This document shows positions 20,080 through 31,809 of a stretch of 64,000 bases of DNA, one piece after another (the first letter of the stretch is position 1; each line of letters opens with the position of its first letter). The DNA is from Anatilimnocola floriformis (GTDB taxonomy: Bacteria; Planctomycetota; Planctomycetia; Pirellulales; Pirellulaceae): contig NZ_JAMLFW010000001.1 in assembly GCF_024256385.1 (NCBI RefSeq), positions 6,014,001-6,078,000 on the forward strand, written 5' to 3'. The notes under the pieces were generated by a model that ran no database searches, was not told the origin of the DNA, and saw nothing but the letters and a program-made list of their open reading frames with translations. The translations under genes were made by a program, and so were the position numbers.

Positions 20080-20697
20080 TTATGGCGACCGCTTGTCACT
20101 GTGAGCGGGATTGAGGTCGCCCAATTGCTCCGTCAGTAGCCGGAGCCCTCGATCCAATCTCCGTTGCACTGTCTTGGGAGAAACACCGAGCAACTCGGCG
20201 GCCTCGCCATAGGTAAGCCCTTGAATTCGGACCAGGTCAAACGCCTCGCGTTCGTCTTGTGGGAGGTTATCGATCGTCTCCAGCAAACGACGGCCAACCG
20301 GCGACAGGCCGCAGTCGCTGCTAGCCGGATTGGGAATCTTCCCCTCCTGCAACTCCATAGCCGTCGGCTGATTATCCAAGCGTCGGGCCAAGTCATTTAG
20401 TTCCCATCGCATGTGCTGACCGGCCAGTGCGAAGAACTCACGAACCGTTCGCGGACGGGCTTCTCGCAACGCCTTCAGCAACCGCTCGACAACCGCGCTC
20501 AGCAATTCATCGGTTTGGAGACGAAGAGGCGAGCGGGTTAGCCGTGGGTAATCGCGGTGCAGTAACGTGGCGCAAAGCTTTTGCAGCCGCAGTATTGCCC
20601 GGTCGAGCAGTTGACGGACGATCGGCTCGGTAGGGGTCTCTCCCTTCAACTCTCCCAAGTATCGCTCGACAACGGCGGTGGTATTCTCGTCGGTCAT
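20080..20697 (-). CDS. ECF-type RNA polymerase sigma factor
   Basis: A 205-residue sigma factor of the planctomycete ECF type. Region 2-like helices lie around residues 60-115 (TDELLSAVVERLLKALREA, FFALAGQHMRWELNDLARR). Region 4 is clear at about 140-190 (LPQDEREAFDLVRIQGLTYG, AELLGVSPKTVQRRLDRG). It is translated just ahead of the kinase-TPR gene. No anti-sigma gene is visible, so control by the partner kinase is inferred. Confidence 0.88.
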   Translation of the reverse strand: MTDENTTAVVERYLGELKGETPTEPIVRQLLDRAILRLQKLCATLLHRDYPRLTRSPLRLQTDELLSAVVERLLKALREARPRTVREFFALAGQHMRWELNDLARRLDNQPTAMELQEGKIPNPASSDCGLSPVGRRLLETIDNLPQDEREAFDLVRIQGLTYGEAAELLGVSPKTVQRRLDRGLRLLTEQLGDLNPAHSDKRSP

Positions 20698-20962
20698 GGT
20701 CGCATGTCCGAACTTCGATGTCGGAATCAGAACTCGGAATCAAAATGCCGTGTACTTGGATGAGAGGATTGCTGCAATGTACTCAAAAATTTTCGTGAAG
20801 AGCAAATGACGAACTCACTCGTTTTGCGTGACCAGCACATTTTTACTCGACGAGACGTCCGTGAATTCGTGAAAATTTACGGCAAGTGTCCAGCCCTCAC
20901 GCTTGGCTAGTGCGAAGAGTCGAACTCAGCAATTGGCAGCTCATCGAGAACGGAGAAAAGCC

Positions 20963-22018
20963 ATGAAAGCCGCTCGTATCAGGGAGTACAACAAGCCCCT
21001 CGTACTCGAGGATGTGCCAGCTCCTGACTTTCAGCCCGACGAAGTGCTAGTCCGCGTGCAAGCTTGCGGGATGTGCCGTTCGGATGTGCAACTCGTGGAT
21101 GGATACTTCCGCAGATACAACGACATTCCTACGCCCATCATTCCGGGGCATGAAATCACGGGACTCGTGGATAAGCTGGGCGGCCTCGTGCCCAAGGCGT
21201 CGGGGCTGGCGGAGGGGGACCATGTGGTTGTCGCGCCCGGTTGGGGCGATGGCACTTGCCGGCACTGCCTGGTCGGCAATACGCACATTTGTCCCAATGT
21301 GCGCTGGCCCGGATTTGGGCCCGCTGGCGGCTTTGCCGAGTACATTGCCGTTCCCGCGCGATACCTGATTAAGGTTGAGCGTCGACTCAAGTTCGAAGAA
21401 CTCGCGCCGCTCACCGATGCTGGTGTGACGCCCTATCGTGGGATCAAAAAACTACGCGACGGCGGTGCGCTCGCGCCGGGCCGAGTCTTGGGAGTGTTCG
21501 GCATCGGCGGGCTGGGGGGATATGCTGTGCAGTACGCAAAGCTGCTCGGCGGCGGCATCACAGTTGTCGCCTTTGCTCGCAATGCCGAGAAGCTCCGCAT
21601 CGCGCAGGAGTATGGCGCCGATCACACGATTTCGGTGAAGGACAAGTCCGCCGCCGAAGTTGGCAAGGAACTGCGCAATCTAACGGGGCAGAGCGATCTG
21701 GACGCGGTCATCGATTGTGCCGGCGCACCAGAGATGATGCAGCTGGCCTTCAGCCTGTTGTCGATCAGCGGTCATTATGTCGACGTCGGTTTGGTCGGCG
21801 ATCGGATCGAGATTCCGCTGTTCCCGCGAGTTTCGCGCGAACAGACATTTCAGGGCTCGTTCTGGGGCAACAACAGCGATCTAAGTGAAGTCATGGCACT
21901 CGCTGCCCAGGGCAAGATTCGCCACATAGTGACAACGATCACATTCGACCAGATCAACGAATACCTTGAACTGCTGAGGTCAGGAGAAGTGATTGGCCGG
22001 GCAGTCGTGAAGTTCTAG
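20963..22018 (+). CDS. zinc-dependent alcohol dehydrogenase (MDR family)
   Basis: A 351-residue medium-chain NAD(P)-dependent dehydrogenase. Catalytic zinc ligands are visible in CGMCRSDVQ and PGHEITG, and the Rossmann motif is GVFGIGGLGGYAVQYAK. The structural-zinc loop reads GDGTCRHCLVGNTHIC, with Asp where most members have the first Cys, as in some archaeal alcohol dehydrogenases that use an acidic ligand. ATG 20963 has GGAG 8 nt upstream. A DJ-1/Hsp31-like gene follows 48 bp later, suggesting shared aldehyde or carbonyl metabolism (inference). The substrate cannot be told. Confidence 0.88.
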   Translation: MKAARIREYNKPLVLEDVPAPDFQPDEVLVRVQACGMCRSDVQLVDGYFRRYNDIPTPIIPGHEITGLVDKLGGLVPKASGLAEGDHVVVAPGWGDGTCRHCLVGNTHICPNVRWPGFGPAGGFAEYIAVPARYLIKVERRLKFEELAPLTDAGVTPYRGIKKLRDGGALAPGRVLGVFGIGGLGGYAVQYAKLLGGGITVVAFARNAEKLRIAQEYGADHTISVKDKSAAEVGKELRNLTGQSDLDAVIDCAGAPEMMQLAFSLLSISGHYVDVGLVGDRIEIPLFPRVSREQTFQGSFWGNNSDLSEVMALAAQGKIRHIVTTITFDQINEYLELLRSGEVIGRAVVKF

Positions 22019-22066
22019 AGTGCAATTCCAATCATCTACAAATGAATCAACGGAGCTCAGACGCCA

Positions 22067-22738
22067 ATGTCCAAGAAAATTCTGATCATTGTTTCCAACG
22101 CGAGTTCGATCGGTCCTCGCAAGCGGCGAACCGGCACCTTTTTGTCGGAGGTGGCCCATCCGTACGCTGAATTCACCAAGGCCGGGTATCAAGTCGATTT
22201 CGTCAGCCTCACCGGCGAATCGCCCTTTTTGGATGCTCTCAATTTGGCTGACGATCCTGCGAACCTGGCGTTCTTGACCGGCAAAGGTTGGGCAGCGATG
22301 CATCAAGCCGGCAAGCTCGCCGATGTGAATGTTGGCGCCTACGACGCCATCTTTGTGCCTGGTGGATTGGCGCCGATGGCTGATTTGCCGGAGGCGCCGC
22401 TCCTCAAGAAAGTCATTGCCGAAACCTGGGAGCGAGGCGCCGTCGTCGGCGCAGTCTGCCATGGCCCTGTGTCGTTGCTGAATGTGAAATTGAGCGACGG
22501 TTCTTATCTGGTGAACGGCAAGAACATGACTTCCTTCACCGATGAGGAAGAAGAGAATTACGCGAAGGCCGACGTCCCATTCTTACTGCAAACTGCGCTC
22601 ACCAAACAAGGCGCAAAGTTTCATGCAGCCGCGCCTTGGTCGGCCAACAGTCTGGCCGACGGCAAGCTGGTGACCGGCCAAAACCCCGCGTCGGCCCAGG
22701 GTGTGGGCGAAAAGATGGTGGCCCTCTTAGGGAAGTAA
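22067..22738 (+). CDS. DJ-1/PfpI superfamily protein (Hsp31-like)
   Basis: A 223-residue class I glutamine-amidotransferase-like protein. The nucleophile elbow VGAVCHGPVSLL supplies the reactive Cys, and an upstream FVPGGLAPMADLPE loop carries the acidic partner region. The length and SFTDEEE segment resemble Hsp31/YajL-related proteins, reported as glyoxalase III, protein deglycase or holding chaperone; this sequence cannot decide which. It lies downstream of the alcohol dehydrogenase and is probably co-transcribed. Confidence 0.85.
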   Translation: MSKKILIIVSNASSIGPRKRRTGTFLSEVAHPYAEFTKAGYQVDFVSLTGESPFLDALNLADDPANLAFLTGKGWAAMHQAGKLADVNVGAYDAIFVPGGLAPMADLPEAPLLKKVIAETWERGAVVGAVCHGPVSLLNVKLSDGSYLVNGKNMTSFTDEEEENYAKADVPFLLQTALTKQGAKFHAAAPWSANSLADGKLVTGQNPASAQGVGEKMVALLGK

Positions 22739-22847
22739 TTGCAGCGGCCGTCTTTGCCTGCGGCTTCTTGCACCGGCAACTTCAGCTGGGTTAAAACAGC
22801 GAACGCACTCAATCCCGCCTTTCGCGCCCGCTTGGAGTTTGCTCGCC

Positions 22848-24160
22848 ATGGCCCGTTTGTCTCGTCGCCGGTTTTTGTCTGCTTCCGCCGCGGCGTCGAG
22901 CGCGCTGGCTTTGGGCGCTTGGGTGAATGTCGCGCCGGCCGCGCAGTCGAAGTCGCCGAATGAGAAGTTGAATCTAGCCGGCGTCGGCGTGACCGGTCGG
23001 GCCGGGGCAAACTTGCAAGAATTGTCGTACGAGAACCTGGTGTGCATGGCCGATGTCGACAGCAGCAATCTCGACAAGGCCGCGGTGAAGTTCAGCGAGG
23101 CCCATAAATATCGCGACTTTCGCGAGATGCTCGAGAAGGAAGCAGACAAGATCGATGCCGTGGTGGTCGGCACTCCCGATCACACGCATGCACCAGCAGC
23201 CGCGATGGCCCTGCGGTTGAAGAAGCACACCTACTGCGAAAAACCATTGACGCACACCGTGGTCGAAGCCCGTACGCTGGCCAACCTGGCGAAAGAGAAT
23301 AAGCTCGTCACGCAGATGGGAAATCAGATTCACGCTGGCGACAACTATCGCCGTGTCGTCGAACTGGTGCAGACCGGCAGCATCGGCGATGTGGGCGAAG
23401 TGCACGTCTGGGCGAACGCAGTTTATACCGACGCGAAGTTCACCACCGATAAACCTTGCCCGCCGAATCTCGATTGGAATTTGTGGCTCGGGCCGGCTCA
23501 GGAACGGCCCTACAGCGATGGCGTGCATCCGTTCAATTGGCGGAAGTTCTGGGATTACGGCACTGGTTCGCTCGGCGACTTCGGCTGCCATTACATGGAC
23601 CTGCCGCACTGGGCGCTCGAGCTGCGCGGGCCAACATCGGTCGAAGCGACCGGTACCCCTTATGATCCCGTGAGTTGCCCCGGTTGGTGCATTGCAAAGT
23701 ACGAGTATCCGGCCCGCGGCAAATTCCCCGCCTGCAAGTTGACCTGGTACGACAGCGGCAAAAAGCCGGAAGAAAAACTCGCCGAACTAACGCACAGCAA
23801 AGTGAAGCCAGCGACCTGGAACAGCGGCGTGCTGTTTGTCGGCAGCAAGGGTTCGCTACTCGCCAACTACGGCGATCACTATTTGTTCCCCGAGGATAAG
23901 TTCGCCGATTTCAAACGGCCTGAGCAGACGATTCGGAAATCGATCGGCCATCACCGCGAGTGGACCAATGCGATTCGCAACGGCGGACCGACGACAACCA
24001 ACTTCGATTACGCCGGTTCGCTCACCGAGTCTGTGCTGCTCGGCACTGTGGCGTTTCGTCACGGCAGCAAGATCGAATGGGATTCAGCGAACTTGAAAAT
24101 CACCAATGCCCCCGATGCGGCAAAATGGCTCCACAAAGAGTATCGGAAGGGCTGGACGCT

Positions 24161-24164
<4 letters not shown>
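22848..24164 (+). CDS. Tat-exported Gfo/Idh/MocA-family oxidoreductase
   Basis: A 438-residue protein beginning [16 protein letters not shown], a textbook twin-arginine signal. The NAD(P)-binding domain follows, but its first strand ([14 protein letters not shown]) keeps only a loose GxGxx[10 protein letters not shown] carries the catalytic-type Lys, and the C-terminal half is the alpha/beta substrate domain ([20 protein letters not shown]). Such exported oxidoreductases are abundant in planctomycetes and act on sugars or polyols; the substrate is unknown. ATG 22848 fits GGAG 10 nt upstream better than TTG 22839. Its stop overlaps the convergent kinase stop by 4 bp. Confidence 0.9.
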
Positions 24165-26575
<2,411 letters not shown>

Positions 26576-26860
26576 CGCGTTGCCCCCATTCCATGCTGCG
26601 CAACGGCAACGAACGGGCCGCGGCCAATGTCAGCCGGGTCACGGGTTCGACGTCGGGAGAGGACGGGACTGCGCATGAGGATTCAGGGTCGCGGAATGCG
26701 AATCATCCTTATTCTTTCGGCAGCCGTCAGAGCTTGACATCGCCGCGCCGCAAAAATGACAAGCTGTGCGGACCATTCACGCCGAAGGTAGTCGGCTGGC
26801 GGGGTAAGGAAGATAATGGTTGTGCCGACAAGGAAGCCCGTAGCGCTCGCGACGGAGTCG
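26576..26860. other. intergenic region between kinase start and acetyltransferase stop
   Basis: 285 bp without a supported gene. The right end holds the first part of a hairpin (26840-26864) that reaches into the acetyltransferase stop codon. The promoter of the minus-strand kinase should lie here but no clear hexamers stand out. Confidence 0.5.
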
Positions 26861-26864
26861 CTAC
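26840..26864. repeat. palindromic repeat carrying a stop codon
   Basis: GTAGCG (26840-26845) pairs with CGCTAC (26859-26864), with an inner CTC/GAG step, giving a 9-bp stem with a one-base bulge. The right arm contains the TAG stop codon (26861-26863) of the acetyltransferase. It resembles dispersed GTAGCG...CGCTAC repeats and could also terminate the lysS-acetyltransferase transcript. Confidence 0.6.
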
Positions 26865-27328
26865 AGCCAACGTTCCATCCGGTAATTCAGAAATGCTGCC
26901 CCGCGCGAGAAGACGAGTTGGTCGGTGATCACGCGGAAACCGTGATTCAGAAAGAACGGCCGCGCGGTAATGCTCACCTCACTGAATATCCGCGCGTGTT
27001 GCTGTTTGGTAGCTCTCGCAAAAATAGCGGTCATCAGAGCAGTCCCCACGCCGCGGCCTTGGTAGTCGGCATGCACAAAGAACCGATCCAGATGACCATT
27101 AGCTTCGAGATCGCCGAAGCCGATCGGTTGCTCGGCGTCATTCGCCGCCACCGCACACCAGCGACTCATTAGCCTGGCGGCCCATACTTCGGGAAGAATT
27201 TCGGACGTCCACGCCGCAATTTGATCGGGCGCGTAGTCACGACAATTCACACGACGGATCGTGTCTTTGAACAGCTCCAGCAGCGGCGCCGCATCCGCAA
27301 CACTGGCTTGGCGAATACGAATGCTCAT
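26861..27328 (-). CDS. GNAT-family N-acetyltransferase
   Basis: From ATG 27328 the protein is 155 residues: MSIRIRQASVADAAPLLELF opening, FFVHADYQGRGVGTALMTAI as the acetyl-CoA-binding motif A (R/Q-x-x-G-x-G), and a C-terminal FFLNHGFRV element. The start overlaps the lysS stop as ATGA, so translation is coupled. The longer upstream reading is out-of-frame lysS sequence. The acceptor substrate is unknown. The stop lies inside a palindromic repeat. Confidence 0.88.
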   Translation of the reverse strand: MSIRIRQASVADAAPLLELFKDTIRRVNCRDYAPDQIAAWTSEILPEVWAARLMSRWCAVAANDAEQPIGFGDLEANGHLDRFFVHADYQGRGVGTALMTAIFARATKQQHARIFSEVSITARPFFLNHGFRVITDQLVFSRGAAFLNYRMERWL

Positions 27329-28905
27329 TCGGGCCGCAGTACCGGGAACAAAATCACATCGCGAATGGTCTGCGTGTTCGTCAGCAACATCACCAGTCGG
27401 TCGATGCCGATGCCGAGACCACCGGCCGGCGGCATCGCATATTTCAGGGCGCGTACGAAGTCGGTATCCATCTTCGCCATGCTGTCTTCGGCGGCCTGGC
27501 CGGCGAGCTGCTGACTGAAGAGCTGTTCCTGCAGATCGGGATCGTTCAACTCGGTGTAAGCATTGGCCACTTCCATGCCATGCACAAACAGTTCGAACCG
27601 CTCGGCGACTTCTGGATTGCTGGTTTTTCGCTTCGTGAGCGGGCAAATGCTCGAGGGATAGTCGGTCACGAAAATCGGACCAACGAGAGCATCTTCGACC
27701 TTCTCCTCGAAGACTTCGCTCTTGATTACATCAGGATGCTTGCCAGCCGTTTCAAAACCGATCTTTTCAGCGAGGGCTTTTACGGCGGCCGCATCTTGCG
27801 GATCGATGCCCGTGTGTTCGCGGAACAGATCGTCATAGGTTCGCCGCTGGAACGGCGGCGTGAAATCGATTTGCTTCTCGCCCCACGGCCGCACATAGCT
27901 GCCGTCGAGAGCTTTGATCGCGTTGCAGATGACGGCTTCGGTCAGGTCCATCATCGTTTCATAATTGCCGAAGGCTTGATAAACCTCGAGCATCGTGAAC
28001 TCGGGATTGTGCTTCGGGCTGATCCCTTCGTTGCGATACACGCGGCCGAGTTCGTACACGCGCTCCATGCCGCCGACGAGTAGTCGCTTCAAATGCAGCT
28101 CTAGCGCGATCCGCAGGAACAGCTGCATGTCGAGCGTGTTGTGATGCGTCTTAAACGGCCGAGCGGCGGCGCCACCGGCGATGGTGTGCAGCGTCGGTCC
28201 TTCGATTTCACAATAGCCTTGCAGATTGAGCGTGTTGCGAATCGAAGCCACAACCTTCGTGCGGCTCATGAAGCGCTGCATGGCGCCTTCGGTGTATGCC
28301 AGATCGAGATAGCGCATCCGATGGCGCAATTCAGGATCGGCCAGGCCGGCGTGCTTGTCCGGCGGCGGCAGGATGCACTTGCCGAGGAAGTGCAACTTTG
28401 CGGCGAAGATCGTCGGCTCGCCAGTCTTCGTATATTTGAATTCGCCATCGACTCCGATCAGGTCGCCGAGGTCGCAATTCTCGGCGAGCTTCCAACTTTC
28501 TTCGCCGACCTGAGCCTGACCGATCATCAGTTGTAGACGACCGGTCCAATCTTGAATGTTGATGAACCGCAGCTTGCCGGCGTCGCGTTGCAAAACGATG
28601 CGACCTGCGGCGCGAACGGTCGGTCCCTTCAGCTCGCCCTTACCCTGATCGGCAAGCCACTTACGAAAGTCGAGATCAGGTTGCGCTTCGCGATTCGGCG
28701 GCGCGATGCTGCTGCCGTCTTCCTTGACGAAGACAATTTCGCCTGCCAGCGCCCGGATCTCGCCAATCAGCGTCCGGTCATCAAACCGCTGGCCCCAGGG
28801 ATCGATGCCCATGGCGATCAGCTTGCGCATTTTTTCCCGGCGGGCGGCTTCGTGTCCACCTTCGTTGCTGGTCGAGTCATCGGGAGTGATTGGGGCTGCA
28901 GTCAT
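27325..28905 (-). CDS. lysS: lysine--tRNA ligase (class II)
   Basis: LysRS charges tRNA-Lys. The 526-residue protein has the N-terminal OB-fold anticodon-binding domain (about 60-180, RIVLQRDAGKLRFINIQDW) and the class II core: motif 1 near IEGPTLHTIAGGAAARPF, motif 2 VYELGRVYRNEGISPKHNPE with FTMLE, and motif 3 GGLGIGIDRLVMLL. ATG 28905 was chosen; an upstream ATG at 28944 would add 13 unlikely residues. An acetyltransferase is translationally coupled downstream. Confidence 0.96.
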   Translation of the reverse strand: MTAAPITPDDSTSNEGGHEAARREKMRKLIAMGIDPWGQRFDDRTLIGEIRALAGEIVFVKEDGSSIAPPNREAQPDLDFRKWLADQGKGELKGPTVRAAGRIVLQRDAGKLRFINIQDWTGRLQLMIGQAQVGEESWKLAENCDLGDLIGVDGEFKYTKTGEPTIFAAKLHFLGKCILPPPDKHAGLADPELRHRMRYLDLAYTEGAMQRFMSRTKVVASIRNTLNLQGYCEIEGPTLHTIAGGAAARPFKTHHNTLDMQLFLRIALELHLKRLLVGGMERVYELGRVYRNEGISPKHNPEFTMLEVYQAFGNYETMMDLTEAVICNAIKALDGSYVRPWGEKQIDFTPPFQRRTYDDLFREHTGIDPQDAAAVKALAEKIGFETAGKHPDVIKSEVFEEKVEDALVGPIFVTDYPSSICPLTKRKTSNPEVAERFELFVHGMEVANAYTELNDPDLQEQLFSQQLAGQAAEDSMAKMDTDFVRALKYAMPPAGGLGIGIDRLVMLLTNTQTIRDVILFPVLRPE

Positions 28906-29361
28906 GGCTTTAGAAAGACAACAAAGACTTGAAAAAGTTCGCAATTTCGCACGTTGGAGGGCCTCATTTTAGGGCTTGGGTGCAGGGGGTCAACGCCAAT
29001 GAAAAGGTGGGCTGCCAGCGACCAGTTTGCGTGACGAAGCGTACAGGTCCGGCCACGGCTCCCCGGCCCGTTCCTCGTTTTCTAACGGCTGAATTTGACG
29101 TAAGTCAGTCGACCGGCGCACCGAAACCGTCCAGTACGTTGAGAAATGGTCGCTCGGAATCGGTCAAAATCGCCGCCAAACCCGCGACCGGCGCACTTAA
29201 CACTGTTAAATTTATTCAATATCGACAGCTAGAACTGTCTCGTACTTACGTCGACACACTTCGCATGCTTGCCGGTCGACGACGATCCTTTTAGGCTTGG
29301 CCCAACAGTTGCTTCCGTGGATGTGGTTGTTCCTCATTACCCTGCTCAAGGAGGCCCTTCC
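28906..29361. other. intergenic region, divergent promoters expected
   Basis: About 456 bp between divergent lysS and a small secreted-protein gene. A short hairpin GACAG/CTGTC is at 29224-29239. ACTTACGTC near 29245 is the reverse complement of GACGTAAGT near 29097. No RNA motif or gene could be supported; short open frames here have no family resemblance. Confidence 0.5.
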
Positions 29362-29694
29362 ATGTTCCGGTTCGTGCTGCCAGTGGCTTTCGCGTCTTTG
29401 TTCGTTGTCGCTTCGATCCCTGTCTCACCAGCGCTGGCAGATGACACACCCGAACTGCAAAATGTCGAGCCCATGGTGGTCGAAGGAGCGGTGGTTTCGG
29501 CCAGCGCAGGACAACTGTCGTTGCGAACGGCAGATGGGAAGGAACACTCCTTCAAACCGGATGAAAAAACTCGCATCAACGTCAATGGCAAGCCAGGCAA
29601 GCTGGAAGAATTGAAAGCGGGGGTGCAAGTTCGCGTGATGGTCGACAAAATGGCGAAAGTCGTTTCGATTTCGACCGTGGACGACCGCAAATAG
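29362..29694 (+). CDS. small secreted protein of unknown function
   Basis: A 110-residue protein with a Sec signal peptide (MFRFVLPVAFASLFVV, cleavage near SPALA). The mature part is a small beta domain: VVEGAVVSASAGQLSLRTAD, then KTRINVNGKPGKLEEL and VRVMVDKMAKVVSI, reminiscent of a compact OB/SH3-like barrel similar to DUF5666-type exported domains. AAGGAGG lies 7 nt before the ATG, an unusually strong ribosome site suggesting high expression. It precedes a phosphorelay cluster but 98 bp separate them. Confidence 0.7.
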   Translation: MFRFVLPVAFASLFVVASIPVSPALADDTPELQNVEPMVVEGAVVSASAGQLSLRTADGKEHSFKPDEKTRINVNGKPGKLEELKAGVQVRVMVDKMAKVVSISTVDDRK

Positions 29695-29792
29695 CCATTG
29701 GCTGTGGCGGAGTTGACACGGGCACCGGCGGAATCGAGATTCAGGTTACACTTTGTGATTAACAACCGGCGGATGAAGAGGCGGCTCCAATC

Positions 29793-30203
29793 ATGGCAGC
29801 GATTTTTGACTACGCTGGCTCCTTGAGGCGAATGGGCAACGACCGCTCGCTGTTTCAGGAGATGGTCGCCTTATTGGCCGAGGATGCTCCGCAGTACCAG
29901 GCTCTCATCGCCGAGAGTTCGGGTAACCACGATTATCCCACGCTCAAGCGAGCTGCTCACACCTTGAAAGGACTCGTTCTCAACTTCGGCGCCACGCGAG
30001 CGGTGCTGGCCGCGGTAGCTCTGGAAAATTTGGCCGCCACGGCTGAGCGCGATAATCAAGAAGAAATCAATTTCCCCGCGGCCATGAATGAGTTGACCGC
30101 AGCACTTGATGAGCTGCAAAACGCACTGGCCAACCACTCCGATGGAGCGCCGATTCCCGAAAGCAATTTGTCTCGCACCACCACGCATTCGCAAAAACAT
30201 TGA
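29793..30203 (+). CDS. Hpt-domain phosphotransfer protein
   Basis: A 136-residue four-helix histidine phosphotransfer protein. The phospho-accepting His lies in LKRAAHTLKGLVLNFGA (His about residue 53), matching the HxxKG motif. There is no kinase or receiver in the same protein. It opens a cluster with a CHASE3 kinase, a receiver protein and a hybrid kinase, so it probably shuttles phosphate among those receivers (inference). Confidence 0.88.
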   Translation: MAAIFDYAGSLRRMGNDRSLFQEMVALLAEDAPQYQALIAESSGNHDYPTLKRAAHTLKGLVLNFGATRAVLAAVALENLAATAERDNQEEINFPAAMNELTAALDELQNALANHSDGAPIPESNLSRTTTHSQKH

Positions 30204-30264
30204 GCTGCACCAGACGCGGACCCTGTGTCCGCCGCTATTGCCGTAAGAGTTTGTTCTCCTTTCC

Positions 30265-31809
30265 ATGCCTAATCAAGTTGCTAATAAAAGTCTGCTGTTG
30301 GGCTTTTTGCTGGTCATCGTGGCGATCGTGGCCAATACCGCGCTCACGTATTTCAACTTGATGCGCATCCATCGCAATTCCGAAGCCGTCGAACGTCAGC
30401 ACAAGGCGCTCGACGAACTGCGGATGCTGCTCACCACACTGGTCGATGCCGAAACCGGTCAGCGCGGTTTTTTGATTACGGAAGATGAGAAATTCCTCGC
30501 CCCATACGAATCTGCGGCACTCCAACTGGAAGATAAAGTCGCCAGCGTCAAGCAACTGATGTCGACCGACCCTGAGCGGAAAAAGCACTTCGAGGAGCTC
30601 GCTGCCGCCATCGACCTGCGGATGCAATCGATTCGAAAGTCTCTCGAAATCCAAAAGACGGAAGGTCGCGACGCGGTCCGCGCCACCATCTTGCAAGGGA
30701 GTGGTAAACGCGCGATGGATCACGTCCGAACGATCATCGCCGCCATGGAAGCTCGCGAACGAGGTGAGCTGTCGGTACGGACTAATGAGTCGAATACCAG
30801 CTTCTACTTGTCGCTGGCAACTGGCCTGGCAACCGCACTGCTGGGGCTGTCCTTGGCCGTGGCCAGCTATTGGCTCGTGGGCCGCGATATCGAAAAGCGG
30901 CAGCAACTTTCCGAAGCTCTACAGAAATCGAAGGAGCGGCTCGAAGAACGCGTGCAAGCTCGTACGATGGAAATCGAAGCCAGCAACAAAGCCCTGCGCG
31001 AGGAAGTTACTGTTCGCACCAAAGCCGAACTGACGGCCATGACCGCCGCGCAAGAACTGCAGCGCAGCAATCGCGAATTGGAGCAGTTTGCTTCGGTGGC
31101 TTCGCACGACCTGCAGGAACCGCTGCGCAAGATTCAAGCCTTTGGCGACCGTTTGCAATCGAACTGCGGCCCGCAACTGGGCGAAAAAGGACTCGACTTT
31201 CTACAGCGAATTCTGGCGTCGGCTGGTCGCATGCGACGGCTGATCGATGACTTGCTCACCTTCTCGCGAGTTGCGAGCAAAGCGCAACCTTTCAGCGCGG
31301 TTGATCTCAACGAAATCGTCGACGAAATCGTCGGCGATCTGGAAACGCGGCTGCAAGATGCCGGCGGCAAATTTGAAATCGCCAAGCTGCCGCACATCGA
31401 AGCCGATCCCTCGCAGATGCGGCAGTTGTTCATGAATCTGCTGGCCAACGCCCTCAAGTTTCATCGGCCTGGAGTCGCGCCGATGGTCCGCATTTCGTCA
31501 CACAACGTCGCAGCAAACGGCAACGGCCAACTCGATGGAACGAGGTTGCCGATGCAGTGCGAGATTACCGTCGAGGACAACGGCGTCGGCTTTGAGCAGG
31601 AATATGCCGAGCGGATTTTCGAGCTCTTTCAACGGCTGCATGGCCGCGACGAATATCAAGGGACCGGCATGGGCCTCGCCATTTGCCGCAAAATTGTGGA
31701 ACGCCACGCCGGCAGCATCGCCGCGTTTGGCAAGCCGGGTGAAGGCTCGCGCTTCGTCTTCCGCCTTCCGATTCAGCAAAATTCCACAAAACAGGATCTA
31801 GTCGCATGA
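30265..31809 (+). CDS. sensor histidine kinase with CHASE3 domain
   Basis: 514 residues: TM1 (about 9-28), extracytoplasmic CHASE3 domain (about 38-178, with LVDAETGQRGFLITEDEKFL), TM2 (about 180-203), a coiled-coil (about 207-270), HisKA with ASHDLQEPLRK (His about 280) and HATPase (NLLANALKFHRPG, GTGMGLAICRK). The SHDLQEPLR box is the phytochrome-type HisKA, which often pairs with Rcp1-like single receivers. That is what follows: the stop overlaps the start of the receiver gene by 4 bp. Confidence 0.92.
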   Translation: MPNQVANKSLLLGFLLVIVAIVANTALTYFNLMRIHRNSEAVERQHKALDELRMLLTTLVDAETGQRGFLITEDEKFLAPYESAALQLEDKVASVKQLMSTDPERKKHFEELAAAIDLRMQSIRKSLEIQKTEGRDAVRATILQGSGKRAMDHVRTIIAAMEARERGELSVRTNESNTSFYLSLATGLATALLGLSLAVASYWLVGRDIEKRQQLSEALQKSKERLEERVQARTMEIEASNKALREEVTVRTKAELTAMTAAQELQRSNRELEQFASVASHDLQEPLRKIQAFGDRLQSNCGPQLGEKGLDFLQRILASAGRMRRLIDDLLTFSRVASKAQPFSAVDLNEIVDEIVGDLETRLQDAGGKFEIAKLPHIEADPSQMRQLFMNLLANALKFHRPGVAPMVRISSHNVAANGNGQLDGTRLPMQCEITVEDNGVGFEQEYAERIFELFQRLHGRDEYQGTGMGLAICRKIVERHAGSIAAFGKPGEGSRFVFRLPIQQNSTKQDLVA

